Positions 7,124-13,373 of a stretch of DNA of 13,373 bases are shown piece by piece; the stretch's first letter is position 1; every line of letters starts with the position of its first letter. Both the position numbers and the translations under genes were made by a program. The notes under the pieces were generated by a model. It had not been told where the DNA came from, searched no databases, and was given only the letters and a program-made list of their open reading frames with translations. The stretch spans positions 1-13,373 of the forward strand of contig JAJYGO010000435.1 in the NCBI GenBank assembly GCA_021785115.1. Reading direction: 5' to 3'. This stretch comes from Chloroflexota bacterium. Lineage in GTDB: Bacteria; Chloroflexota; Limnocylindria; Limnocylindrales; CSP1-4.

Positions 7124-8850
7124 GCCGCCTCCTCCCGGGTCAGCTGCGAGTACACGATCTCGCGGTACGTCTCACAGGTCTCCATCAGTTCCTCGTGGGT
7201 GCCGATCCCCGCGATCGTGCCGCTGTCGAGCACCACGATCTGGTCGGCGTGCATGATCGTGCCCACGCGCTGGGACACGATGAAGACGGTCGCGTCGCGC
7301 GTCTCCTCGCGGAGTGCCAGCCGCAGCGCGGAGTCGGTCTTGAAGTCGAGCGCGGAGAAGCTGTCGTCGAAGACGTAGATCCGGGGCCGTTTCACGATGG
7401 CCCGCGCGATGGCGAGGCGCTGGCGCTGGCCGCCGGATACGTTCGTCCCGCCCTGGTCGATGGGCGCATCGAGCTGGTCAGGCATCGCCGAGACGAACTC
7501 GCGGGCCTGCGCGATGGTGAGCGCGTGCCACAGATCCTCGTCCGTGGCCTGCTCGTTGCCGTAGCGCAGGTTGGTGCCCACCGTGCCGCTGAACAGGTAC
7601 GCGCGCTGCGGGACCAGCCCCATCAGGTGCCACAGGTCCTCCTGCCGGATGTCGCGCACGTCCACGCCGTCGATCAGGACGCTCCCCGAGGTGGCGTCAT
7701 AGAAGCGGGGCAGCAGGTTGACGATCGTCGACTTGCCGCTGCCGGTGGCGCCCACGATCGCGGTGGTGGTGCCGGGCCGTGCCACGAACGAGATCTCGCG
7801 CAGCACGGCGTCCTCGGCGCCCGGGTAGCGGAACTCGACGTCGCGGAACTCCACCGTGCCGAGGGCCGCCGGCGCGGGAGCCGGCTGCTCGGGGTCGTGG
7901 AGGCTGATGGGCGTGTCGAGCACCGCGCTGATCCGCTCGGCCGATGCGGCGGCGCGCGGCACCATGACGAACATGACCGTGGCCATCATCACCGAGAAGA
8001 GGATCTGCATGACGTACTGCAGGAACGCCATCAGGTTCCCGATGGGCATGTCGCCGTTGTTGATGCGCAGCCCGCCGAACCACATGATCGCCACGCTGGA
8101 GAGGTTCATGATCAGGAACAGCGAGGGGATCATCAGTGCGAAGAGGCGCTGGACGCGCAGGGTCGTGTCGGTCAGGTCGGCGTTGGCGTCGTCGAAGCGC
8201 TGCTCCTCGTGGCCGGTCCGCACGAAGGCGCGGATCACGCGCACGCCCTCCAGGTACTCCCGCATGACCCGGTTGATCCGGTCGATCTTGACCTGCATGG
8301 CGCGGAAGAGCGGCATCGCGCGGGAGACCAGGCTGCCCAGCACGATGGCCATGAGCGGCACGATGATCACCAGGATGCTGGAGAGCGGCACGTCCTCGCG
8401 GAGGGCCATGATCACGCCGCCCACGGCCATGATCGGCGCGAGGATCATGACGGTCAGGGCCATCACGATGACCATCTGGACCTGCTGGACGTCGTTGGTG
8501 TTGCGGGTGATCAGGGAGGGTGCACCGAAGATGTTCGTCTCCACCTGCGAGAAGGCGAGCACCTTGCGGAAGACGGCGTCGCGGACGTCACGCCCGAAGG
8601 CCATCGCGGTCCGCGACGCGTAGTAGATGGCGATGATCGAGGTGATGCCGAGCAGCAGCGTGACGCCCAGCATCAGGGCGCCCGTGTGCATGATGTAGGT
8701 GGTGTCGCCCTTCGCCACGCCGTTGTCGATGATGTCGGCGTAGAGGTTGGGCAGGTAGAGGTTCGCGATGGCCTGCACGGTCAGCAGGGCGACCACGACG
8801 AGCAGCGAGCGCCAGTAGGGGCGCAGGTACGTGGTCAGGAGCCTGGTCAT
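7120..8850 (-). CDS. ABC exporter half-transporter, TM287-like (degenerate-site) subunit
   Basis: The product is 576 aa, the usual half-transporter size. A six-helix membrane domain (about 15-300) is followed by the ATPase (about 330-570). Walker A is GATGSGKS (367-374), Q-loop Gln415 and signature VSGGQ (471-475). Walker B ends in Asp-Asp (IYVFDD, Asp496 in place of Glu), and the switch residue is Gln527 (SQR) instead of His. These losses are known from TM287, BmrC and related subunits, so its own Walker B site should hydrolyse ATP poorly while its SGGQ completes the good site of the partner. The ATG overlaps the MarR stop by ATGA, so it is translated with the regulator. Regulation by that MarR protein is inferred. 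Confidence 0.94.
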   Translation of the reverse strand: MTRLLTTYLRPYWRSLLVVVALLTVQAIANLYLPNLYADIIDNGVAKGDTTYIMHTGALMLGVTLLLGITSIIAIYYASRTAMAFGRDVRDAVFRKVLAFSQVETNIFGAPSLITRNTNDVQQVQMVIVMALTVMILAPIMAVGGVIMALREDVPLSSILVIIVPLMAIVLGSLVSRAMPLFRAMQVKIDRINRVMREYLEGVRVIRAFVRTGHEEQRFDDANADLTDTTLRVQRLFALMIPSLFLIMNLSSVAIMWFGGLRINNGDMPIGNLMAFLQYVMQILFSVMMATVMFVMVPRAAASAERISAVLDTPISLHDPEQPAPAPAALGTVEFRDVEFRYPGAEDAVLREISFVARPGTTTAIVGATGSGKSTIVNLLPRFYDATSGSVLIDGVDVRDIRQEDLWHLMGLVPQRAYLFSGTVGTNLRYGNEQATDEDLWHALTIAQAREFVSAMPDQLDAPIDQGGTNVSGGQRQRLAIARAIVKRPRIYVFDDSFSALDFKTDSALRLALREETRDATVFIVSQRVGTIMHADQIVVLDSGTIAGIGTHEELMETCETYREIVYSQLTREEAA

Positions 8851-9587
8851 GGGTGGACGTCCTCGTGCTCCGCGGCCCGGGCCGCCGGGTCGTCGGGTGT
8901 GGCGCCGCAGTCGGACGCCGATTCCTGGTCGTGCATGGGTGCGAGCCGCTGGCGGGCCGCGCGCAGGCCGCGGATCCCGGCGAGCAGGCCGGCGAGCTCG
9001 TCGTCGGTGAGTTCGGCGAGCAGGCGCGCGAGATGCTCGCGCCGGCGGGAGGCGAAGACGCGGAAGACGCCGGCCCCCTGCTCGGTCAGGTGGACGGCCA
9101 CCACGCGCCGGTCGTCGGTCGCGTGGCGCCGCTCGACCAGCCCGCGCCGCTCCATCCGGTCGATGATCCCGGTCGCGCTCGCCACGGAAACGTCCAGTTC
9201 GTCGGCCAGGCGGCTCATGGAGAGCGGGCCCTCGGCCTCGATCACGGCCACCACGTTCAGCTGGATCAGGCTGAGGGCGCCGCGGTGCCAGTTCCGGAAC
9301 ATCCCGACGCGATCGCGCGGCGGCCAGCCGGTCAGCTCGTCGAGCAGCTCGTCGCTGATCGGCCGGACAGTCGCGTCGGCTGGGGGCGTGGCCGTGTCAG
9401 CGGGCGCCGTGCCCGCATCGGCTGGGCGTGCCGTCGCGCCGGCAGGCGCCGGGCCCGTATCGGCTGGGCGCGTGGCCGCGTCACCAGGCGCCGTGCCCGC
9501 ATCGGTGGGGCGTGCCGTCGCACCGGCCGATTCTCCGCGTTCGTCGACCGACCCCGTGCTTTGGTTGCCAACGACATTCAATGTCAT
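8847..9587 (-). CDS. MarR-family transcriptional regulator with repetitive N-terminal extension
   Basis: From ATG9587 the product is 246 aa, against roughly 140-170 for ordinary MarR proteins. Residues about 22-75 are a Pro/Ala/Thr/Asp-rich tract made of 14-residue repeats. The MarR fold follows (about 78-215): a first dimer helix, the helix-turn-helix MSRLADELDVSVASATGIID, then MERRGLVERR and the wing with DDRRVVAVHLTEQG (158-171). The tail 217-246 is acidic and probably disordered. A longer frame to 9749 exists, but it would cover the divergent promoter and the SDR start, so ATG9587 was preferred. That ATG lies 6 nt after TATACC and has no ribosome site, suggesting a leaderless mRNA. It heads the ABC exporter operon, a typical efflux-repressor position. 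The ligand is unknown. Confidence 0.9.
   Translation of the reverse strand: MTLNVVGNQSTGSVDERGESAGATARPTDAGTAPGDAATRPADTGPAPAGATARPADAGTAPADTATPPADATVRPISDELLDELTGWPPRDRVGMFRNWHRGALSLIQLNVVAVIEAEGPLSMSRLADELDVSVASATGIIDRMERRGLVERRHATDDRRVVAVHLTEQGAGVFRVFASRRREHLARLLAELTDDELAGLLAGIRGLRAARQRLAPMHDQESASDCGATPDDPAARAAEHEDVHP
9361..9528. repeat. 42-bp tandem repeat inside the MarR gene
   Basis: Three clear copies start with GGCGCC at 9403, 9445 and 9487, each exactly 42 bp. A fourth, degenerate copy (9361-9402) precedes them. The unit is 14 codons, so gain or loss keeps the frame. The encoded consensus is roughly [AG][GD]-x-AT-x-RP-x-D-x-G-x-AP. Confidence 0.8.
9573..9585. promoter_or_regulatory. 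Candidate MarR operator, perfect 6+1+6 palindrome
   Basis: GACATT-C-AATGTC is perfectly symmetric. It overlaps the first codons of the MarR gene and also the -35 position of the rightward SDR promoter (17 bases before TATAAC). MarR dimers typically bind short AT-containing palindromes next to their own promoter, so autorepression is a reasonable inference. Confidence 0.55.
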
Positions 9588-9622
9588 GCTGAAGGTATAA
9601 CCGATGTGGCCCAAAGCCGCAA
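9588..9622. promoter_or_regulatory. Divergent overlapping promoters, MarR operon and SDR gene
   Basis: Leftward: TTGCGG (minus strand, 9622-9617), a 17-base spacer and TATACC (9599-9594), then 6 bases to the MarR ATG, giving a leaderless transcript. Rightward: TATAAC (9596-9601) is one base off TATAAT, with a leader of about 65 nt to the SDR gene. The two -10 boxes share bases 9596-9599, so polymerases for the two directions should exclude each other. Confidence 0.5.
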
Positions 9623-9660
9623 GCGCTGCCGCCGATGGCGACGTCCTGCGGCAATTCGAT

Positions 9661-9666
9661 GGGAGG
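9661..9666 (+). promoter_or_regulatory. Ribosome binding site deciding the SDR start
   Basis: GGGAGG lies 6 bases before ATG9673. This favours that ATG over the in-frame GTG at 9604, which has no such site and would add 23 residues unlike an SDR N-terminus. Confidence 0.7.
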
Positions 9667-9672
9667 ACCGCC

Positions 9673-10431
9673 ATGGAGCCGCCGGACTTCGACCTCGCGG
9701 GCCAGGTCGCGCTCGTCACCGGCGCCGGCCGGGGGATCGGGCGCGACATCGCCCTGACGCTGGCTGCCTGCGGCGCGCACGTGCTGGCCGGGGTGCGCGA
9801 CCGCGACGCGGCCGATCGGTTCGCGGACGCTCCGGGACCGGGTCACGTCGAGCTCCTGCTGCTCGACGTGCGGGACGTCGAAGGCACGCGGGCGGCCGTC
9901 GACGCGGCGGTCTCCCGGCTGGGGCACATCGACATCCTGGTCAACAACGCCGGCCTCGGCGCGAACCATGACGCGCTGGCGGTCACGGAGGCCGACTGGG
10001 ACGAGATGATGGCGGTCAACCTGCGCGGCCTCTTCTTCACGACCCAGGCGGTGGCCCGCCACATGGTCGAGCGCGGCTACGGGCGCATCGTGAACATCGG
10101 GTCGCAGGCCGGTCTCGTCGGGATACGGCGCCACGCCGTCTACTCCGCGAGCAAGGGCGGGGTCCATGCGCTCACGCGGGTGCTCGCGCTCGAGTGGTCG
10201 GCATCGGGCGTGACGGTCAACGCCATCGCGCCGACGTGGATCTACACGCCGGGCACGGCCGAACGGCTCGACGATCCGGCCTTCCTTGCCGACGTGCTCT
10301 CCCGCATCCCGCTCGGCCGGGTGGGCACCACCGCCGACGTGGCGGCCGCCGTGGTCTACCTGGCCTCACGGGCCGCGGGACTCGTCACCGGGGCGGTCCT
10401 CCCGCTGGACGGGGGCTGGACCGCGCAGTAG
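9673..10431 (+). CDS. Short-chain dehydrogenase/reductase (SDR)
   Basis: The product is 252 aa, a classical SDR length. The Rossmann glycine motif is TGAGRGIG (16-23), with NNAG at 91-94. The catalytic set is Asn116, Ser144, Tyr157 and Lys161 (YSASK), and DGGW near the C-terminus is the usual closing motif. It should be an NAD(P)(H)-dependent oxidoreductase acting on an alcohol/ketone, or a 3-ketoacyl-ACP-reductase-like (FabG-like) enzyme. VRDRD after strand 2 has Arg42, which slightly favours NADP(H). The gene is divergent from the MarR efflux operon and shares its promoter region, so co-regulation by MarR is possible. A substrate linked to the exporter is speculation. Confidence 0.92.
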   Translation: MEPPDFDLAGQVALVTGAGRGIGRDIALTLAACGAHVLAGVRDRDAADRFADAPGPGHVELLLLDVRDVEGTRAAVDAAVSRLGHIDILVNNAGLGANHDALAVTEADWDEMMAVNLRGLFFTTQAVARHMVERGYGRIVNIGSQAGLVGIRRHAVYSASKGGVHALTRVLALEWSASGVTVNAIAPTWIYTPGTAERLDDPAFLADVLSRIPLGRVGTTADVAAAVVYLASRAAGLVTGAVLPLDGGWTAQ

Positions 10432-10446
10432 TGGCCGGTTTCGGGA

Positions 10447-10462
10447 GCCCCGATGTCGGGGC
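10447..10462. terminator. Hairpin between convergent SDR and permease genes
   Basis: GCCCCGATGTCGGGGC is a 16-base inverted repeat with 7-base arms around TG, 16 bases after the SDR stop. A second weaker GC stem is possible at about 10507-10536 (CCCGG with CCGGG). Neither has a T-tract. The 141-base convergent gap holds nothing else that I can see. Confidence 0.4.
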
Positions 10463-10572
10463 CAGGACATTGCCAAGCCCCAGGCCCTCCTCCGCCTCTC
10501 TCGTGTCCCGGCGCGGCGAAGCGCTCCGCCCCGGGCGATCCCCCCGGCCCCGGCTCTCGTGCCTGCCTCCGT

Positions 10573-11964
10573 CTACCCTGCGACCGGCACCGACGTGCGG
10601 CCCGCGGAGCGCTCGAGGACCCAGTAGAGGACGCCGGCCACGACGAACCCGACGACGTACGTGACGTCGGCACCGCCGAGCGCATTCGCCATCGGGCCCA
10701 CGTACAGCGTCTGGTTGAAGAACGGGATCGAGGCCACGAAGCCCACCACGAGCGCCACGAGCCCGTTGCGCCCCGAGGGGAGCCGGGCGAAATCGGCCAC
10801 CCGGTGCATGTCGAACCGGCCCCCGCGGAGCCGCCAGTCGACCAGGACGATCGCCGCCCAGGGGCCGATCCAGTAGGTGATCAGCAGCAGGTAGTTCTCG
10901 AACGTCGACTGGAAGTTGCCGTAGTAGAGGTAGAGCGTGGCGCCGAAGCTCAGCACACCCACCACGGCTGCCGAGAGCGGACGCCAGATCCGGACGCCGG
11001 CCGCCAGCAGCGAGAGCGATCCCGTGTAGTCGTTCATCGCGTTCACGGCGACGGTGCCGAAGAAGATCGCGACCATGGCCAGCGCACCGACGATCCCGCC
11101 GCCCACGATCTGGTTGATCTGGTGCGTCGCGTCGGCCGTCGAGTTGCCCAGCGCGTTGGAGACCGCGAGGCCGAGCGCCTCGAGCCAGGTGGCCGAGATC
11201 CCCAGCCCCAGGAAGGTCCAGCCGAAGATTCGCGAGGCTGGCGCGTCGGACGGCAGGTAGCGCGTGTAGTCGGAGGCATAGAGCGCCCAGGCGAAGTTGA
11301 AGCTGCCGGCGATGGTGGTCATCAGCACGAACGTGCCGAGGGACGCGCCGGAGCCGTTGGCGAGGGCGAAGTCCATCTTCGGCGCCGCCGCCACGGTGAC
11401 CACGGCGAAGAGGAGGAAGAGCCCGAGGGCCGCCCACTTCTCGAACGTGTGGATCGCCTCGTAGCCCACGATCGAGAGGAGCGCCTGGCAGATGATGACG
11501 ACCAGCAGGCTCACCGGGAACGGGATCCGGCCGCCGGTCAGCACGTCGATCGCGTATGCGCCGAAGAACGCGTTGATGGCGTCCCAGGCGATGGTGCTGA
11601 GCCAGTTGACCGCGCCCGGGACCACGATCGTCTTGCCGAAGGGGAGCCGCGAGGCTGGGATCTGGGCCATCCCGCTCCGGGGGCCCATGGCCGCCAGGAC
11701 GCCGACCACGGCGGCCGAGATGACGTTCCCCACGATGATCGCGGCGAGCCCGGCCCACCAGCCCAGGCCGATGAAGCTGGCGGTGGCCAGGGTGCCGATG
11801 GCGAACGCCGCCGGGACCAGGTTCGGCGTGAACCAGACGGTGAAGACGCGGGCCAGGGATCCGTACCGTCCCGTCAGCGGGATCGGGTCGATGCCGTGCC
11901 CCTCGATGGTCAGGTCACCCTCGCGGGTGGGCATCGTGTCGCGGGCGACCGCAACCGCATCCAT
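10573..11964 (-). CDS. NCS1-family purine/cytosine permease
   Basis: The product is 463 aa with about 12 hydrophobic segments from residue 42 to 450. NCS1-type signatures include FTVWFTPNLVPAAFAIG (41-57), the amphipathic RLPFGKT loop (106-112), SDYTRYLPSD (231-240) and AMNDYTGSLSL (309-319), where substrate contacts usually lie. It resembles the fungal-Fcy2/actinobacterial purine-cytosine permease branch more than E. coli CodB. It probably imports a nucleobase with a cation. The ATG was chosen because AGGAGG lies 9 bases upstream within the end of codA, and the codA stop is only 5 bases away, so the two form an operon. The frame stays open for another 1.36 kb upstream, but that part is out of frame with codA and is not coding. 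Confidence 0.9.
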   Translation of the reverse strand: MDAVAVARDTMPTREGDLTIEGHGIDPIPLTGRYGSLARVFTVWFTPNLVPAAFAIGTLATASFIGLGWWAGLAAIIVGNVISAAVVGVLAAMGPRSGMAQIPASRLPFGKTIVVPGAVNWLSTIAWDAINAFFGAYAIDVLTGGRIPFPVSLLVVIICQALLSIVGYEAIHTFEKWAALGLFLLFAVVTVAAAPKMDFALANGSGASLGTFVLMTTIAGSFNFAWALYASDYTRYLPSDAPASRIFGWTFLGLGISATWLEALGLAVSNALGNSTADATHQINQIVGGGIVGALAMVAIFFGTVAVNAMNDYTGSLSLLAAGVRIWRPLSAAVVGVLSFGATLYLYYGNFQSTFENYLLLITYWIGPWAAIVLVDWRLRGGRFDMHRVADFARLPSGRNGLVALVVGFVASIPFFNQTLYVGPMANALGGADVTYVVGFVVAGVLYWVLERSAGRTSVPVAG

Positions 11965-11969
11965 GGTGC

Positions 11970-13262
11970 TCAACCTCCTCGTGTGAAGGTGACCGGCACG
12001 TCGGCACCGGCTCGATGGACCGTGCTCCGGGCGGGTTCGGTCTCGGCGACCACCCGGCCCTCCCGGATCACCCAGCGTGCGGCCGGCCGCAGCCGGATCG
12101 CCTCCGCCTCGTCCTCGCAGTCGAAGATCGCGAGGTTGGCCGGAGCGCCCTCGCGGACGCCCCAGTCGCCGCGCCCCGACGAGCGCATCGGGTTGGTCGT
12201 GACCATCTCCCAGGCGCGGAACAGCTCCCCGCGCCCGGTCATCTGCGCCACGTGCACCAGCATCGAGAGGGCATCGAGCATGGAGCCCCGGCCGAGCGGG
12301 TACCACGGGTCCATGATCGAGTCGTGCCCGCACGCCACGTTGATGCCCGCGGCGTCGAGCTCCTTCACGCGGGTCATGCCGCGGCGCTTGGGGTACGTGT
12401 CGAAGCGGCCCTGCAGGACGATGTTGTCGAGCGGGTTGGCCACGATCGTCACCCCCGCCCGGCGCAGGATCTGGATCAGCTTGAAGGCATACGCGTCGTT
12501 GTAGGAGCCCATGGCGGTCGTGTGCCCCGCCACCACGCGCCCCTGCATCCCCTCGCGCATCGTGCGCGCGGCGACGTGCTCCAGGAAGCGCGACTCCGGG
12601 TCGTCGGTCTCGTCGCAGTGCAGGTCGATCGGCTTCCCGGTCTCGCGCGCGAGGTCGAAGATGAACTGCACCTCGGCGATGCCGTCCTCGCGGGTCCACT
12701 CGTAATGCGGGATCCCGCCGATCACGTCGCAGCCCAGGCGCATCGCCTCGCGCATCAGCGCCTCGCCATCGGGGAACGAGAGGATCCCGTCCTGCGGGAA
12801 CGCGATCAGCTGCAGCTCGACGACGTCGCGGAGCTCTTCGCGCAGCTCGATGAGCGCACGCAGGGCGACCAGGTTCGGGTCGCAGACGTCCACGTGGGAG
12901 CGGATCAGGCCGGTCCCCTGGGCCACCTCCCAGAGGACCGCCTCGCGGGCGCGCCGCTTGACGTCCTCGTGGGTGAGGGTCCGCTTGCGCTCGGCCCAGG
13001 TCAGGATCCCCTCGATCAGGGTGCCGGACTGGTTGTACCTCGGCTCGCCGACGGTGAGGACGGCGTCGAGGTGGACGTGGGGATCGACCAGCGGCGGGCT
13101 GACGAGACGGCCGTCGGCGTGGAGCTCGAGCGCGCCGTCGGCCGGGATGGCGCCGGCGGGGGCGATGCGGGCGATCGATCCGCCCGCGACCCCGATGTCG
13201 ACGGGGTCCGGGCGTCGGTCGGAGGTGGGGTGGGGGCGCGCCGCCCGGATGATCAGGTCCAT
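11970..13262 (-). CDS. codA: Cytosine deaminase family amidohydrolase (CodA-like), Ser at the Asp314 site
   Basis: The product is 430 aa and is clearly similar to E. coli CodA, with numbering one higher. Metal ligands are His62 and His64 (PHVHLD), His215 (DLHCDE) and Asp314 (GHD). Catalytic Glu218 and His247 are present, as are the substrate loop NQSGTL (77-82) and Gln157 (AFPQDG). ANPL, LQGRFDTYPKRRG and DPWYPLG are also conserved. It should hydrolytically deaminate a cytosine-type base to a uracil-type base plus ammonia in the cytoplasm. E. coli Asp314 is replaced by Ser315, a position known to decide acceptance of 5-substituted cytosines. The start ATG13262 fits the family but has a weak ribosome site. 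A better one precedes a small ORF that overlaps this start. The permease follows in the same operon. Confidence 0.92.
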   Translation of the reverse strand: MDLIIRAARPHPTSDRRPDPVDIGVAGGSIARIAPAGAIPADGALELHADGRLVSPPLVDPHVHLDAVLTVGEPRYNQSGTLIEGILTWAERKRTLTHEDVKRRAREAVLWEVAQGTGLIRSHVDVCDPNLVALRALIELREELRDVVELQLIAFPQDGILSFPDGEALMREAMRLGCDVIGGIPHYEWTREDGIAEVQFIFDLARETGKPIDLHCDETDDPESRFLEHVAARTMREGMQGRVVAGHTTAMGSYNDAYAFKLIQILRRAGVTIVANPLDNIVLQGRFDTYPKRRGMTRVKELDAAGINVACGHDSIMDPWYPLGRGSMLDALSMLVHVAQMTGRGELFRAWEMVTTNPMRSSGRGDWGVREGAPANLAIFDCEDEAEAIRLRPAARWVIREGRVVAETEPARSTVHRAGADVPVTFTRGG

Positions 13263-13300
13263 CCGGGGAGATCCAGGTGCGGCCGCGCGCGACAGTGCAT
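13253..13300 (-). CDS. Possible 15-aa upstream ORF overlapping codA
   Basis: An ATG at 13300 is preceded by GAGGAGGAG at good spacing and reads MHCRARPHLDLPGWT before a TGA that overlaps the codA start by 10 bases. An in-frame ATG at 13336 would extend it to 27 aa. It could couple ribosomes onto codA, whose own ribosome site is weak. Alternatively the strong site serves a non-standard CTG start of codA at 13295. Coding by this ORF is unproven. Confidence 0.3.
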   Translation of the reverse strand: MHCRARPHLDLPGWT

Positions 13301-13338
13301 GCTCTCCTCCTCGCCGGGCTCACTGGGCCGGTCCATGG

Positions 13339-13373
13339 GGGTTTCGCGGGGGATCGGGTTTCGCGGGGGGATC
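13339..13373. repeat. 17/18-bp tandem repeat at the window edge
   Basis: GGGTTTCGCGGGGGATC (13339-13355) is followed at once by the same sequence with one extra G (13356-13373). The window ends here, so more copies may follow. It lies about 75-110 bases upstream of codA and could be a pair of regulator sites or a simple repeat. Confidence 0.5.

Noticed and set aside
4970..7378. 802-codon open frame on the plus strand
   Set aside because: It lies antisense to the ABC exporter genes, its product is His/Asp/Arg/Val-rich without motifs, and the opposite strand holds complete ABC domains. It is a high-GC shadow frame.
7195..9600. 801-codon open frame on the plus strand
   Set aside because: It is antisense to the ABC and MarR genes, of low complexity, and has no recognisable domain.
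9588..9749. N-terminal extension of the MarR gene to a start at 9749
   Set aside because: It would run across the divergent promoter and the beginning of the SDR gene. ATG9587 sits correctly behind a -10 box.
10453..12504. 683-codon open frame on the plus strand
   Set aside because: It is antisense to the permease and codA genes and its composition is typical of a shadow frame.
10573..13323. A 916-residue fusion of an N-terminal domain to the permease
   Set aside because: The first 453 residues are an out-of-frame reading of codA and look like random Arg/Pro-rich sequence. The permease has its own ATG and ribosome site at 11964.
1..13373. CRISPR array, tRNA, rRNA, transposase or phage genes
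   Set aside because: I saw no spaced direct repeats, no cloverleaf with a TTC-arm, no rRNA segments and no transposase or integrase motifs.

Overview
The window is very GC-rich (about 70% by eye) and densely coded. Most genes are on the minus strand. Strong GC bias at third codon positions, 4-bp GTGA/ATGA overlaps between genes, and several TAnnnT-like -10 boxes lying 6-7 nt from an ATG suggest a high-GC lineage that uses leaderless mRNAs, such as Actinomycetota, Chloroflexota or a relative. The sequence alone does not settle which. I saw no rRNA, tRNA, CRISPR array or insertion sequence.

Layout. (1) Positions 1-481 hold no convincing gene but contain several inverted repeats. (2) 482-1666 (+) is a lipoprotein-like, six-bladed PQQ/NHL-type beta-propeller protein. 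(3) 1692-3637 (-) is a two-component operon: an OmpR-type response regulator followed by its histidine kinase, with a 4-bp overlap. (4) 3831-4424 (-) is a nitroreductase-family flavoprotein. (5) 4510-9587 (-) reads as one operon: a MarR regulator, then two half-size ABC exporters of the TM287/288 heterodimer type, then a class I SAM-dependent methyltransferase. (6) 9588-9672 is a compact divergent promoter with a perfect palindrome. It drives the MarR operon leftwards and an SDR oxidoreductase (9673-10431, +) rightwards. (7) 10573-13262 (-) is a two-gene operon for a cytosine-deaminase-family enzyme (codA) and an NCS1 nucleobase permease.

How the genes work together. The MarR/ABC/ABC block looks like a ligand-induced efflux module in which MarR probably represses itself and perhaps the SDR. 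The ABC pair shows the expected asymmetry: one subunit has a degenerate Walker B and switch region, the other a non-consensus signature motif. The codA/permease pair imports a nucleobase and deaminates it. Its active site has Ser at the position equivalent to E. coli CodA Asp314, which points towards 5-methylcytosine or another substituted cytosine.

The best second-look items are that Ser residue, a methyltransferase whose conserved N-terminus lacks a start codon (AAG where ATG is expected), the palindrome over the divergent promoter, the 42-bp in-frame tandem repeat in the MarR gene, and a small upstream ORF overlapping the codA start. I found no clear evidence of a wholly new system.
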